From: Neorhizobium sp.
Lineage (GTDB): Bacteria > Pseudomonadota > Alphaproteobacteria > Rhizobiales > Rhizobiaceae
Reading direction: 5' to 3'
DNA length: 64,000 bases
NCBI GenBank assembly: GCA_028283725.1
Contig: JAPWKC010000003.1
Coordinates: forward strand, 372,001 to 436,000
Under the pieces are notes generated by a model. It was not told where the DNA came from, did not search any database, and saw nothing but the letters and a program-made list of their open reading frames with translations. Positions within the stretch are counted from its first letter, which is position 1; the number at the start of each line of letters is the position of its first letter. A program made the translations under genes and the position numbers. Below, piece after piece: positions 54,465 through 62,468 of the stretch.

Positions 54465-54865
54465 TCCAATATGGCCTTGATACGAATGTCATCCTGCGCA
54501 CCCTGATTTCCGACGATCCGCAGCAGGCTGACGCCGCCCGGCAATTCGGGGCGGGTTTCGGCAAGCACTATACCGGCTATATCACGCTGATCAGCCTTCT
54601 GGAGATCGACTGGGCGCTCCGCTCGCACTATGGTTTCGCCAAAAAAGATGTGGTGACGGCGATCGGCACGCTGATCCGTTTGCGCGGTGTGACGGTCGAA
54701 AGCCACGATCTCGTCGTGCGCGCCCTGAAGCAGACGGAGGATGCCAATGCCGATTGCGCCGATGCATTGATCGCTGCCCGTTCGCTGGAGGCGGGCTGCG
54801 TTTCGATAAAAACCTTCGACAAAAAGGCCGCGTCCTGCGTGCCCGGAATGGAACTGCTTGCATGA
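54461..54865 (+). CDS. Toxin, PIN-domain ribonuclease (VapC-like), module 2
   Basis: 134 residues. PIN-domain acids: Asp7 ([10 protein letters not shown]), Glu48 (LISLLEIDW), Asp101 ([11 protein letters not shown]) and Asp120 (IKTFDKKAA). The sequence groups with the VapC/Fit-type PIN toxins but is only distantly related to the first toxin. The start overlaps the antitoxin stop (ATGA), and its stop overlaps the ruvB start (ATGA), so ruvB translation is physically coupled to the toxin gene. Confidence 0.87.
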   Translation: MIQYGLDTNVILRTLISDDPQQADAARQFGAGFGKHYTGYITLISLLEIDWALRSHYGFAKKDVVTAIGTLIRLRGVTVESHDLVVRALKQTEDANADCADALIAARSLEAGCVSIKTFDKKAASCVPGMELLA

Positions 54866-55902
54866 CCGAACCTGCCCGACTGATTTCGCCGGAAAAGCGC
54901 GGTGAGGACCTCGATACGGCCCTGAGGCCGCAGTCGCTCGACGAGTTCACGGGCCAGGCCGAGGCGCGGGCGAACCTGAAGATCTTCATCGAGGCGGCGA
55001 AGAACCGTGGCGAGGCGCTCGATCACGTGCTGTTCGTCGGCCCGCCCGGTCTCGGCAAGACGACACTGGCGCAGATCATGGCGAAGGAACTCGGGGTCAA
55101 TTTCCGCTCGACCTCCGGTCCCGTCATCGCCAAGGCCGGCGATCTCGCAGCGCTTCTCACCAATCTCGAAGAGCGCGACGTGCTGTTCATCGACGAGATC
55201 CACCGGCTCAACCCGGCGGTGGAGGAAATCCTCTATCCGGCGATGGAGGATTTTCAGCTCGATCTCATCATCGGCGAGGGGCCGGCGGCGCGGTCGGTGA
55301 AGATCGACCTGTCGAAGTTCACGCTTGTCGCGGCGACGACCCGTATCGGCCTGCTGACCACGCCGTTGCGCGATCGTTTCGGCATTCCCGTGCGGCTCTC
55401 CTTCTATACGGTGGAGGAACTGGAAGGCATCGTCCGGCGCGGCGCGCGGCTGATGGGGCTCGGCATGAGCGACGAGGGCGCGCGTGAGATCGCACGGCGC
55501 GCCCGCGGCACGCCCCGCATCGCCGGGCGGCTTTTGCGGCGGGTGCGCGATTTCGCCGAAGTGGCGCGCGCCGAAATCGTCACCAAGGAGATCGCCGACG
55601 AGGCGCTGACGCGGCTCAATGTCGACCACGCCGGCTTCGACCAGCTCGACAAGCGCTATCTCAACATGATCGCCGTCAATTTCGCCGGCGGACCCGTCGG
55701 CATCGAGACGATCGCGGCCGGGCTTTCCGAGCCGCGTGACGCGATCGAGGATATTATCGAGCCCTATATGATCCAGCAGGGTTTCATCCAGCGCACGCCG
55801 CGCGGTCGGGTTCTGACGGCGATCGCGTGGAAACATCTCGGCCTGCAGCCGCCGAAGGAGATGGAGGCGGCGCAATTCCGCATGAGCCTGGACGACGATT
55901 GA
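54862..55902 (+). CDS. ruvB: Holliday junction branch-migration motor RuvB
   Basis: 346 residues from ATG at 54862. RuvB is a hexameric AAA+ ATPase that drives branch migration with RuvA. Motifs: Walker [12 protein letters not shown], Walker [12 protein letters not shown], sensor 1 [10 protein letters not shown], arginine finger region RDRFGIP, and C-terminal winged helix with [10 protein letters not shown]. Its ATG overlaps the stop codon of the second toxin. The downstream NUDIX gene follows by 7 bp. Confidence 0.98.
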   Translation: MTEPARLISPEKRGEDLDTALRPQSLDEFTGQAEARANLKIFIEAAKNRGEALDHVLFVGPPGLGKTTLAQIMAKELGVNFRSTSGPVIAKAGDLAALLTNLEERDVLFIDEIHRLNPAVEEILYPAMEDFQLDLIIGEGPAARSVKIDLSKFTLVAATTRIGLLTTPLRDRFGIPVRLSFYTVEELEGIVRRGARLMGLGMSDEGAREIARRARGTPRIAGRLLRRVRDFAEVARAEIVTKEIADEALTRLNVDHAGFDQLDKRYLNMIAVNFAGGPVGIETIAAGLSEPRDAIEDIIEPYMIQQGFIQRTPRGRVLTAIAWKHLGLQPPKEMEAAQFRMSLDDD

Positions 55903-55909
55903 GCAGGCG

Positions 55910-56509
55910 ATGAGCAAGGACAAGAAGAGGGACAGGGCCGCAGAGGGCGCCAAGGCTGACAAGGCTGCGAAGGCTACAGGTGCTGCGGCGCCGGCCAAGC
56001 CGCAGGACATGCGGATCCGCATGAAGTTCAAGCCGAAGCAGCTTTTCCAGATGCGGGTGGCGGGGCTCGGCTTTCGCAACGGGCATGTCCTGGTGCACCG
56101 GGCCGTGCACGAACCGTTCTGGACCTTTCCCGGCGGCCGGGCGGAGATGGGCGAGGCCTCGGCCGAAACGCTGAAGCGGGAGATGATGGAGGAGCTCGGC
56201 GTTTCCGTCACCGTCGGCCGGCTGTTGTGGACGGTCGAGAATTTCTTCCACTACGAGGCTCGCGACTGTCACGAGTTCGGCATCTACTATGTGATGGACC
56301 TGCCGGATACGTTTCCGTTTCATCCGACCGATATCGTCCACCGGGTGATGGATGGCAGCGCGCTCGAATTCAAATGGGCGCCGGCGACAACGGCAGGCTT
56401 GAAGGCGCTCGATATTCCGCCCTATTTCATCGCCGAAGAGATCGAGGCTTTGCCTGAAACGCCACGGCATGTGGTCTGGCGTGACGGCAATCTCGACACG
56501 AAAGCCTGA
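55910..56509 (+). CDS. NUDIX hydrolase
   Basis: 199 residues. An Ala/Lys-rich N-terminus of about 30 residues precedes the NUDIX fold. The Nudix box is complete: GRAEMGE, 7 residues, then REMMEELGV. Such enzymes hydrolyse nucleoside diphosphates linked to another moiety; the substrate is unknown. Encoded 7 bp after ruvB, likely the last gene of that operon. Confidence 0.92.
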   Translation: MSKDKKRDRAAEGAKADKAAKATGAAAPAKPQDMRIRMKFKPKQLFQMRVAGLGFRNGHVLVHRAVHEPFWTFPGGRAEMGEASAETLKREMMEELGVSVTVGRLLWTVENFFHYEARDCHEFGIYYVMDLPDTFPFHPTDIVHRVMDGSALEFKWAPATTAGLKALDIPPYFIAEEIEALPETPRHVVWRDGNLDTKA

Positions 56510-56589
56510 TTTTTCCGTTTCCCGCTCACGTCCTGCAAGGGTGGAACAATCGTCCCTGCATTCGGTTTCCTCTTGAGAAAGGAGAAACC

Positions 56590-56811
56590 ATGCAGACGAT
56601 CAAAACCGGAAATGCGGTCGAATGGAGATGGGGCCGATCGAAGGCAGAGGGCGACGTCGAACAGCGCTTCACCCGCGACGTCACCCGAACGATCAAGGGA
56701 AAGACCATCAAGCGCAAGGCCGACAGGCAAGAACCAGCGTTCCTCATCCGCCAGAAGAATGGCGCCCGCGTGCTGAAAAGCCAGTCGGAGGTGGAGAAGA
56801 CCGATGAGTGA
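56590..56811 (+). CDS. DUF2945 family protein (HVA1/TUDOR-like)
   Basis: 73 residues. The core GNAVEWRWGRSKAEGDVEQRF and the ending PAFLIRQKNGARVLKSQSEV match DUF2945, a small family related to the hypervirulence-associated TUDOR domain, of unknown function. It overlaps the next gene by 8 bp, so the two are coupled. Confidence 0.85.
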   Translation: MQTIKTGNAVEWRWGRSKAEGDVEQRFTRDVTRTIKGKTIKRKADRQEPAFLIRQKNGARVLKSQSEVEKTDE

Positions 56812-57172
56812 GAGGAAGCATTCCGTCCATATCCCGCCAGCCGAAGTGGCGAGTGCCGCGGAAAAGGGTTTGAAGCTCAGGGCACAGTTTCGCCGTGGCG
56901 GCACCACGATCGGCATTGCGCGGGCAATAGACCTGCAGAACCGCCGCTCGCTGTCGGACCAGACGGTGCGGCGCATGGTCAGCTATTTTACCCGCCACAA
57001 GGTGGACAAGCGTGCCGATAATTTCGGCGACGAGGAAAATCCGTCGACGGGCTATATTGCGTGGCTGCTCTGGGGCGGCGATGCCGGCCAGAAATGGGCC
57101 GAGGAGCACAAGAAGGCGATGGAGGCGGTAAAGGAAACCGCCCGTACCACCGCCGTCAGGCAGCGGCGGTAG
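56804..57172 (+). CDS. Hypothetical protein of a type often found near phage genes
   Basis: 122 residues. The pattern GLKLRAQFRRGGTTIGIARA, VRRMVSYFTRHKVDKRADN and IAWLLWGGDAGQKWAEE resembles small proteins found in prophages and in bacterial chromosomes without a firm name. It overlaps DUF2945 at the 5' end, and its 3' end overlaps convergent sqdC by 17 bp. No function is assigned. Confidence 0.7.
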   Translation: MSERKHSVHIPPAEVASAAEKGLKLRAQFRRGGTTIGIARAIDLQNRRSLSDQTVRRMVSYFTRHKVDKRADNFGDEENPSTGYIAWLLWGGDAGQKWAEEHKKAMEAVKETARTTAVRQRR

Positions 57173-58112
57173 ATCCGTCGCCGGTTGATCTCGCCAGAGC
57201 ATCGAGCGTCCTGTCCAGAAGCGGCTGGCCGCCCGGTTGCCAACCGAGCGTCCTGATCCTGTCCGTCGCCATGATGTTGACCGCTGACGCATCGATCGCA
57301 CGGGGCGCATCGATCGCACGGGGCGCGGCGAGACCGGCATTGCCGCGTTCCATTCCTCCCGCATCCGGCATCTGGCGCAGGCGCTGAAGAATATGGTCGG
57401 TGTCGGTCAACACGTCGGACACGTTGAAGGATTGGCCGTTGATGCGGGCGCTGTCGCTTTCGAGCATCAGTCGCACCGCTGCGGCGACGTCATGGCCGTG
57501 CACCTCGGTGCCGGCACGGGCCGGAACAGACTGGCCGGCTTGCGCCTCGGCAATCAGCCCGTCCCACTTGTTGGGGCGAAGGCCGCCATAGACGCCGGTC
57601 AGGCGCAGGCTTGCCGTGGCAAGCCCGATTTCCGTCAGTCCGATCATCGACAGCGCGCGCTCTGCCTCGTATTTCACCTTGCCGTAGAGCGAGGTCGGGG
57701 CGAGATCGAGATCTTCCGTCAGAACCGTTCCTGCGGGCAGGCCATCATAGACGGCGCGGCTCGACAAAAAGACGATGCGGCGCGTGCCGGCGCGGCGGGC
57801 GGCATCGAAAAGTGCCACCGAGCCGTCGAGGTTCTTGCGGCGGAAGCTTTCGGGATCGTCTCCCTCGCCGCCACGATAGCGGCCGGGCAGATGGTCGAAG
57901 GCGCAATGGATGAAGAAATAGGCATCGTCGAAAGCATCGATCTGGTCGAGATCCGCATCGAGTTCGAGCGGCACGAAGCCGACGGGGGCGCTGAAGACAT
58001 CATCCGTCGGCTGATGCCGGCCACCCGATATCACGGTATAACCGGCCGCCAGAAGTCCCTCGACGATGTAACGGCCGACAAGCCCGGTCGCGCCGGAAAC
58101 GAGGACTTTCAT
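57156..58112 (-). CDS. sqdC: SqdC-like NAD(P)-dependent reductase of sulfolipid synthesis
   Basis: 318 residues from ATG at 58112. A short-chain/extended dehydrogenase fold: LVSGATGLVGRYIVEGLLAAG at the start, FLSSRAVYDG, then YGKVKYEAE with the catalytic Tyr-Lys pair. In sulfolipid clusters SqdC is an accessory reductase whose exact step is unclear. Its start overlaps sqdD's stop (ATGA). An 18-bp tandem duplication (57289-57324) adds a repeated APRAID segment near the C-terminus, unusual for this gene. Confidence 0.8.
   Translation of the reverse strand: MKVLVSGATGLVGRYIVEGLLAAGYTVISGGRHQPTDDVFSAPVGFVPLELDADLDQIDAFDDAYFFIHCAFDHLPGRYRGGEGDDPESFRRKNLDGSVALFDAARRAGTRRIVFLSSRAVYDGLPAGTVLTEDLDLAPTSLYGKVKYEAERALSMIGLTEIGLATASLRLTGVYGGLRPNKWDGLIAEAQAGQSVPARAGTEVHGHDVAAAVRLMLESDSARINGQSFNVSDVLTDTDHILQRLRQMPDAGGMERGNAGLAAPRAIDAPRAIDASAVNIMATDRIRTLGWQPGGQPLLDRTLDALARSTGDGSTAAA
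57289..57324. repeat. 18-bp direct duplication inside sqdC
   Basis: The 18-bp unit GCATCGATCGCACGGGGC occurs twice in tandem, starting at 57289 and 57307. In sqdC it encodes a repeated six-residue segment. Confidence 0.85.
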
Positions 58113-58933
58113 GGGGCGACCGTAGGGTGTGCGGGCGGGGCCGGAAGACGGGTGAGGTCGATCGTTTCGCAACCCCGATAGATGTCGTTCCAGAGATCGA
58201 TAAGCGGTTTCAGCATCTGCACTTTCGGGTGGTCCTTTTCCCACGGCTTCTCGTATTGGAAATGCAAGATGCAAATGCTGTTCCAGTCGAAGAGCGCGGG
58301 CATGGTGAACCACACATATTGCAGCATGTTCATCGTCACCGGCAGGCCGTGCCAGTCGGGAAAGAAGGTTTGCAGGAAGGTCTGGTCGGTGCGCCGCCAG
58401 AAGGCCTCGGGCGCATCGAGCGCCGTCAGCATCGTCTCGAATGTCGCTTCCGAGGGTTTGGCGACGAAGACGCCGGAATTCAGCCGGTGAAAATCGGCAA
58501 GGCTTTCGTAGACATTCGGTGCGGCGGCAAATTCGGGGTAATCGAACAGCTTGTCGACATTGCGCAGAACCAGCGCGTCTGCATCGATGAAGACGATCCT
58601 GTCGTATTCCGTGAGCTGCCAGAGCCTGAGCTTGCAGAAATTGTCGAGCGGCGTGTGAAAATCCGGTTTTCGGCCCTTGGTGAACGGGGCTGTCCCATGC
58701 AGGTTCTGTCGCGCATGGCGCTGGTTGAAGGCGTCCGAAAGCGGCAGATGCTCGACGGGGATCAGGCGGCAGCCGAGATCGGCCAGCGGGCGAAGCGTGC
58801 TTTCCGTGACGGCACCGGTATGCAGCACGACGATATCGGCTGCGGTCTTCGTCATCTGGATCGAGCGGGCGAGCGCTACGGCCCCCATGGCGTAATCGGG
58901 ATTGGTGACGAGGGTGACGAAGGCGTGTCTCAT
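58109..58933 (-). CDS. sqdD: SqdD-like glycosyltransferase (glycogenin-like, GT8)
   Basis: 274 residues from ATG at 58933 (ATG at 58978 also in frame). The GT8 features are visible: ALARSIQMTKTAADIVVLHTG, the metal/nucleotide motif DADALVL (DxD), and HRLNSGVFVAKPS. SqdD is the likely sulfoquinovosyltransferase that moves sulfoquinovose to diacylglycerol at the membrane. It lies between sqdB and sqdC in the order known from Sinorhizobium, overlaps sqdC by ATGA, and is about 145 bp from sqdB. Confidence 0.85.
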   Translation of the reverse strand: MRHAFVTLVTNPDYAMGAVALARSIQMTKTAADIVVLHTGAVTESTLRPLADLGCRLIPVEHLPLSDAFNQRHARQNLHGTAPFTKGRKPDFHTPLDNFCKLRLWQLTEYDRIVFIDADALVLRNVDKLFDYPEFAAAPNVYESLADFHRLNSGVFVAKPSEATFETMLTALDAPEAFWRRTDQTFLQTFFPDWHGLPVTMNMLQYVWFTMPALFDWNSICILHFQYEKPWEKDHPKVQMLKPLIDLWNDIYRGCETIDLTRLPAPPAHPTVAP

Positions 58934-59017
58934 GGTTCTGCCGGCTTCGATTTCGCGGTGTGGATCAGGCTCTCGCATGTTTTGGCATGCAGTGCCGTTG
59001 AATGCTGCGTGACGGGA

Positions 59018-59049
59018 CCGGATCCTCGGCGCGAGCCCGAGGATGCCGG
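59018..59049. repeat. Palindromic repeat between sqdB and sqdD
   Basis: CCGGATCCTCGG, 7 bases, CCGAGGATGCCGG: a GC-rich RIME-like palindrome in the only sizeable gap of the sqd operon. It could serve as a transcript stabiliser or attenuator. Confidence 0.6.
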
Positions 59050-59079
59050 AACCGGGGGCGGCCTGACGTCGTCAATCGA

Positions 59080-60300
59080 TCACGAGACCGATTTCAGCCT
59101 TGTGCCTTCCGGATCGTGCTCGAGTTTTGCCGCGATGTCGCGCGTCCAGGCGGAGACGGCGGGCACGCGGCTGCGATCGACGCGGTAGGCATATTTCTTC
59201 GCCACATCGACGATCTCCGACAGAAGGCCTTCGCCAAGCGTCGTCGGCTTCAGGCCGAGGCCGAGGAATTTATCGTTTTTCACGACAAGATCGTTTTCCG
59301 GTGCCTCCTTGCGCGGGTTGGGCAACCAGGCGATCCGCGCACCGCTGATCTTTGCGATCATGTCGGCCAGATCCCGCACCCGGTGGGTCTCGGTCATCTG
59401 GTTGAAGATCTCGACCCGGCTGTTCTTCGCCGGCGGGTTGTTGAGCGCGATCTCGATGCAGCGCACCGAATCCTGGATATGGATGAAGGCGCGCGTCTGG
59501 CCGCCGGTGCCATGGACGGTGAGCGGATAACCGATCGCCGCCTGGATGAGGAAGCGGTTCAGCACCGTGCCGTAATCGCCGTCATAGTCGAAGCGGTTGA
59601 CCAGTTGCTCGTGACGGCGGGTCTGTTCGGTATGGGTGCCCCAGACGATGCCCTGATGCAGGTCGGTGATCCGCAAACCGTCATTCTTGGCGTAGAAGGC
59701 GAAGAGCTGCTGATCGAGCACCTTGGTCATGTGGTAGATCGAGCCGGGATTGCCGGGATAGAGGATTTCCTGGGAGACCGTGCGGCCATCCATCGTCTCG
59801 ATGCCGACCGGCAGGTAGCCTTCGGGGATCGCGGCGCCGACCGTCGAATAGCCGTAGACGCCCATCGTGCCGAGATGGACGAGATGGGCGTCGAGTTCGA
59901 GCTCGACCAGCGCGTTCAAAATGTTATGGGTGGCGTTGACGTTGTTGTTGACCGTGTAGTTCTTGTGGCGGTCGCTCTTCATCGAATAGGGAGCGGCGCG
60001 CTGCTCGGCAAAATGCACGATGGCATCAGGGCGGTGCTTTGCCAGCCAGCCCTTCAAAAGCTCGTAGTCTCTTGCAAGGTCGATCAGGTTGAAATGGATG
60101 CGCCGTCCGGTCTCGGCATGCCAAATGCGGGTGCGCTCCTGAATGCTGTCCATCGGTGTCAGAGACTGAACGCCAAGCTCGGTATCGATCCAGCGGCGGG
60201 AGAGATTATCGAGGATATGGACCTCGTGGCCCGCTTCCGACAGGTGAAGCGATGTCGGCCAGCCGACGAAGCCGTCGCCACCCAGAACTGCTATCTTCAT
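59080..60300 (-). CDS. sqdB: UDP-sulfoquinovose synthase
   Basis: 406 residues. The enzyme forms UDP-sulfoquinovose from UDP-glucose and sulfite, the committed step of sulfolipid (SQDG) synthesis. Motifs: NAD binding GGDGFVGWPTSLHLS, FAEQRAAPYSMKSD, active-site HLGTMGVYGYS, YHMTK (catalytic Tyr and Lys), and DLHQGIVWGTHT near the middle. These closely fit SQD1/SqdB. It is the first gene of sqdB-sqdD-sqdC on the minus strand and divergent from ybgC. Confidence 0.97.
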   Translation of the reverse strand: MKIAVLGGDGFVGWPTSLHLSEAGHEVHILDNLSRRWIDTELGVQSLTPMDSIQERTRIWHAETGRRIHFNLIDLARDYELLKGWLAKHRPDAIVHFAEQRAAPYSMKSDRHKNYTVNNNVNATHNILNALVELELDAHLVHLGTMGVYGYSTVGAAIPEGYLPVGIETMDGRTVSQEILYPGNPGSIYHMTKVLDQQLFAFYAKNDGLRITDLHQGIVWGTHTEQTRRHEQLVNRFDYDGDYGTVLNRFLIQAAIGYPLTVHGTGGQTRAFIHIQDSVRCIEIALNNPPAKNSRVEIFNQMTETHRVRDLADMIAKISGARIAWLPNPRKEAPENDLVVKNDKFLGLGLKPTTLGEGLLSEIVDVAKKYAYRVDRSRVPAVSAWTRDIAAKLEHDPEGTRLKSVS

Positions 60301-60433
60301 TCTCTAATCTCCGCTGGTCTCGGGCTGGTTTTCAGATCGTTTCCTGTTAGGGAAGAGATGTGACGAGACTTCAAAAGTGGATCATCATCCCCACTTTATC
60401 CAGTCACGGAACAAATCATTCCAAGGTAAGCGC

Positions 60434-60883
60434 ATGAAAGAAGACAATTTTTTGTTATCGGGCGAATTGACGGAAGAAGGCCACCGGCTGGTCCAGCGGG
60501 TCTATTACGAAGACACGGACTTTTCCGGCCTCGTCTATCATGCCCGCTACCTGCATTTTCTCGAGCGCGGACGCTCCGATTACCTGCGTTGCCTGGGCTG
60601 CGAACAGTCGGCGCTGCTTTCGGCGGATGAGGAGGGGCTTGTCTTCGTCGTCCACCGCATGGAGATCGATTTCAAGCAGCCGGCGCGGATGGACGATATC
60701 GTCACCATCACCACCCGCACGGACAAGGCCGGCGGCGCCAAGATGGTACTGAGCCAGGAGATCCGCCGCGGCGAGACGCTGCTGATCGCGGCAAAAGTGG
60801 TGATCGCCGTCATCAACAAACACGGCCGCCCGCGGCGTCTGCCCGAGACGATCGCCGAAAAGTTTTTAGGGCATCCGGTCTGA
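60434..60883 (+). CDS. ybgC: Tol-Pal-associated acyl-CoA thioesterase
   Basis: 149 residues from ATG at 60434. The hot-dog fold thioesterase signature VYYEDTDFSGLVYHARYLHFLERGR contains the catalytic Asp (DTDFSG). YbgC hydrolyses short acyl-CoA thioesters and is commonly the first gene of the tol operon. Here it lies about 300 bp upstream of tolQ, with a hairpin and a TTAACCAT motif between. Confidence 0.95.
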   Translation: MKEDNFLLSGELTEEGHRLVQRVYYEDTDFSGLVYHARYLHFLERGRSDYLRCLGCEQSALLSADEEGLVFVVHRMEIDFKQPARMDDIVTITTRTDKAGGAKMVLSQEIRRGETLLIAAKVVIAVINKHGRPRRLPETIAEKFLGHPV

Positions 60884-60964
60884 CGGCCCGTGCCATGCCG
60901 TGCGTCGATTTACAGGTTTTCGCGTTATCCCAAGTAGATAGATGCGGAAACCTGTAACGAATTC

Positions 60965-60972
60965 TTAACCAT
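60965..60972. promoter_or_regulatory. TTAACCAT motif, possible CtrA half-site
   Basis: A single CtrA half-site pattern between ybgC and tolQ. The motif is short and could occur by chance. Confidence 0.25.
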
Positions 60973-61130
60973 AATGATGTCTTACTGCGACGTGAGGAAT
61001 TTGTGCAACGCACGCCTTCCTTTGACCAAATTTGAAAGCGAGAAGCCAGACTGAAAACTCAGGGTATCTCGGGGTTGAAGACGGCGCGACAGCGGTCACA
61101 AACATTCTCGCGAAAGCGCGCTTTTGAACC

Positions 61131-61156
61131 CGCCCGGTCCTGGAAAGAGCCGGGCG
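61131..61156 (+). other. Hairpin in the tolQ leader
   Basis: CGCCCGG, 12 bases, CCGGGCG, followed by TTTGG, about 25 bp before the tolQ start. It may be a weak attenuator or a processed stem. Confidence 0.5.
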
Positions 61157-61180
61157 TTTGGATTCGGGGATAGTAGGCAG

Positions 61181-61903
61181 ATGGAACAGGCAGGTTTGGC
61201 GGCGGTAGCGACGGGCGATGTGAGCCTCTGGTCGCTTTTCATGCAGGCTGGCATCATCGTCAAACTGGTGATGGTGGGCCTGATCGGCGCGTCCATCTGG
61301 ACGTGGGCGATCGTCATCGACAAATATATCAGTTTCGCCCGTGCACGGCGCCAGTTCGACCAGTTCGAACAGGTGTTCTGGTCGGGCCAGTCGCTGGAAG
61401 AGCTTTACCGCACGCTTGCCGACCGGCAGAATGTCGGTCTGGCCGCGATCTTCGTCGCCGCCATGCGCGAATGGAAGAAAAGCTTCGAGCGCGGCGCCCG
61501 TTCGCCGATCGGCCTGCAGATGCGTATCGACCGGGCCATGGACGTGACGCTTTCGCGCGAAGCGGAAGCCTATGAAGCGCGACTCGGCTCGCTTGCGACG
61601 ATCGGCTCGGCCGGTCCGTTCATCGGCCTGTTCGGCACGGTCGTCGGCATCATGACCTCGTTCCAGGCGATTGCCGGGTCGAAATCAACCAATCTGGCCG
61701 TCGTCGCGCCGGGTATCGCCGAAGCGCTGCTCGCGACCGCCATCGGCCTCGTCGCCGCCATCCCGGCCGTCATCGCCTACAACAAGTTCACCGCCGATGC
61801 CGGCAAGATGTCGGCGCGCATGGAAGGGTTTGCGGACGAATTCTCCGCCATCCTGTCGCGCCAGATCGACGAGAAGCTGCAGCCGCGCCAGGCGGCCCAG
61901 TAA
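61181..61903 (+). CDS. tolQ: Tol-Pal system proton-channel subunit TolQ
   Basis: 240 residues from ATG at 61181. Three membrane helices: near 25-47 (AGIIVKLVMVGLIGASIWTWAIV, a motor helix), and the pair after residue 135 (ATIGSAGPFIGLFGTVVGIM and GIAEALLATAIGLVAAIPAVIAY). TolQ with TolR energises the Tol-Pal complex that constricts the outer membrane during division. A 14-15-bp direct repeat starts at its stop codon (61897-61943). Confidence 0.96.
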   Translation: MEQAGLAAVATGDVSLWSLFMQAGIIVKLVMVGLIGASIWTWAIVIDKYISFARARRQFDQFEQVFWSGQSLEELYRTLADRQNVGLAAIFVAAMREWKKSFERGARSPIGLQMRIDRAMDVTLSREAEAYEARLGSLATIGSAGPFIGLFGTVVGIMTSFQAIAGSKSTNLAVVAPGIAEALLATAIGLVAAIPAVIAYNKFTADAGKMSARMEGFADEFSAILSRQIDEKLQPRQAAQ

Positions 61904-61943
61904 GCTCAAGCCAGTAAGCCTGGGGCCAGTCATCTGGGGCCAG
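61897..61943. repeat. 14-15-bp direct repeats from the tolQ stop codon
   Basis: Four copies of a CCAGTAAGCCTGGGG-like unit at 61897, 61911, 61926 and 61940. The first copy contains the tolQ stop codon; the rest fill the tolQ-tolR gap. It appears to be a slippage expansion of the gene end. Confidence 0.85.
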
Positions 61944-61996
61944 TAACGCGGTGTCGCAGCAATAGCGTCCATTCAGCGGGCGAAGGAGTTCCAATC

Positions 61997-62458
61997 ATGG
62001 GCATGTCAGCCGGAGGATCGCAGGCGTCGGGTGGCGGTCGCGGTGGTCGCCGTCGCGGTGGACGCCGCAAGGGCGCGATCAGCGAAATCAACGTCACGCC
62101 GCTCGTCGACGTCATGCTCGTGCTTCTGATCATCTTCATGGTCGCGGCACCGATGCTGACCGTCGGCGTGCCGATCGACCTGCCCGAGACGCAGGCCAAG
62201 GCGATGAATTCGGATACCCAGCCGATCACCGTCTCGGTCAATAACGAAGGTATCATCTACCTGCAGGAAACGCCGATCCAGATCGACGATATCGTGCCGA
62301 AACTGCAGGCCATTGCCACGACCGGCTATAACGAACGCATCTATGTGCGCGGCGATGCCGTTGCCACCTATGGCGTCGTCATGAAGGTCATGGCGCGTAT
62401 TTCTGCCGCCGGTTACAAGAACATCGGTCTTGTAACGCAGCAGGAACAGGGGAAGTGA
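61997..62458 (+). CDS. tolR: Tol-Pal system protein TolR
   Basis: 153 residues. A Gly/Arg-rich N-terminus is followed by the membrane helix [22 protein letters not shown], which contains the conserved proton-conducting Asp (LVDVML). The C-terminal periplasmic domain ([13 protein letters not shown]) is of ExbD/TolR type. It pairs with TolQ as a proton-driven stator. Confidence 0.95.
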   Translation: MGMSAGGSQASGGGRGGRRRGGRRKGAISEINVTPLVDVMLVLLIIFMVAAPMLTVGVPIDLPETQAKAMNSDTQPITVSVNNEGIIYLQETPIQIDDIVPKLQAIATTGYNERIYVRGDAVATYGVVMKVMARISAAGYKNIGLVTQQEQGK

Positions 62459-62468
62459 TCGCGGCGCC

